From assembly GCA_945957305.1 (NCBI GenBank), contig CAMFLN010000226.1:1-6187 (forward strand): DNA of 6,187 bases, written 5' to 3'. Shown here in pieces: positions 5,962-6,187 of the stretch (the first letter of the stretch is position 1; each line of letters begins with the position of its first letter). The translations under genes and the position numbers were made by a program. This stretch comes from an uncultured Planctomycetaceae bacterium (GTDB lineage: Bacteria > Planctomycetota > Planctomycetia > Pirellulales > JACPPG01). Below the pieces are notes generated by a model. That model ran no database searches and had not been told where the DNA came from. It was given only the letters and a program-made list of their open reading frames with translations.

Positions 5962-6187
5962 ATGTTGTATGCCTGGAAGTATTCCGTTGCGTTCGGTATG
6001 GCTGCATTGCTGTTGGGCTCCTCGTCGGTCGCCGAGGCAGGCAAGAAGTGCGGAGGTGCCTCAGCCACCACGGTCGCTTACAAGAAGCAAGCCAAAATGG
6101 ATATCGTCGACACCGCGGTGAGTGCGGGTTCTTTCAAGACTCTCGCAGCCGCCCTAAAGGCGGCCGGGCTCGTGGATACCCTCAAGG
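5962..6187 (+). CDS. Secreted fasciclin (FAS1) domain protein, N-terminal part only
   Basis: The first 75 codons are visible and the gene runs off the right edge. Residues 1-26 form a signal peptide: a lysine at position 6, a hydrophobic core ([11 protein letters not shown]) and an Ala-Glu-Ala cleavage site before Gly27. A short Lys- and Gly-containing linker with one Cys (Cys30) follows. From about residue 46 the sequence [20 protein letters not shown], then [10 protein letters not shown], is the characteristic start of a FAS1 domain. Bacterial FAS1 proteins are exported and associated with adhesion or the extracellular matrix; the ligand here is unknown. A strong Shine-Dalgarno precedes the ATG. 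It has its own promoter bracketed by two of the three operator-like repeats, so it is probably under the divergent MerR-type regulator. Total length and number of FAS1 repeats cannot be seen. Confidence 0.9.
   Translation, partial: MLYAWKYSVAFGMAALLLGSSSVAEAGKKCGGASATTVAYKKQAKMDIVDTAVSAGSFKTLAAALKAAGLVDTLK

Noticed and set aside
1..6187. kaiA or kaiB genes, tRNAs, CRISPR arrays or insertion sequences
   Set aside because: I looked for them on both strands and saw none. The three 23-bp repeats are too few and unevenly spaced (125 and 57 bp between starts) to be a CRISPR array.

Overview
This is a moderately GC-rich bacterial window with five protein genes. Four lie on the minus strand and one on the plus strand. 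I suspect a planctomycete or another environmental bacterium with many signalling genes. The grounds are a two-domain KaiC-like ATPase paired with a histidine kinase, a CarH/LitR-type MerR regulator and a secreted fasciclin-domain protein. No rRNA or other phylogenetic marker is present, so that assignment is weak.

Layout, left to right. Positions 1-958 (minus) hold most of a sensor histidine kinase; its C-terminus lies beyond the left edge. It overlaps by 11 bases the end of the gene before it, a KaiC-family ATPase (948-2465, minus), so the two form a translationally coupled pair. Positions 2466-3005 are non-coding as far as I can see, with two inverted repeats and a short direct repeat. Positions 3006-4535 (minus) encode a YbjT-like atypical short-chain dehydrogenase fused to a DUF2867 domain. 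Positions 4657-5607 (minus) encode a MerR-type helix-turn-helix protein with a cobalamin-binding-type C-terminal half whose expected cobalamin ligands are replaced. Positions 5608-5961 are a divergent control region. From 5962 a plus-strand gene for an exported FAS1 (fasciclin) protein runs off the right edge.

The most striking element is the control region. It carries three copies of a 23-bp sequence, each built from two TGAACG half-sites 9 bp apart. One copy covers the -10 element and start region of the likely regulator promoter. The other two bracket a near-consensus promoter (TTGACG, 17 bp, TATAAC) reading into the FAS1 gene. The simplest model is that the MerR/CarH-like protein represses both its own operon (regulator, then dehydrogenase) and the FAS1 gene. 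It would do so in response to a signal that is probably not cobalamin in the canonical way.

The KaiC-kinase pair lies downstream on the same strand but behind a gap of about 540 bases, so it is probably transcribed separately. KaiC is known from circadian timing and CarH-type regulators from light sensing, so a light, redox or time-of-day stress locus is an attractive reading. Nothing in the window proves that link.
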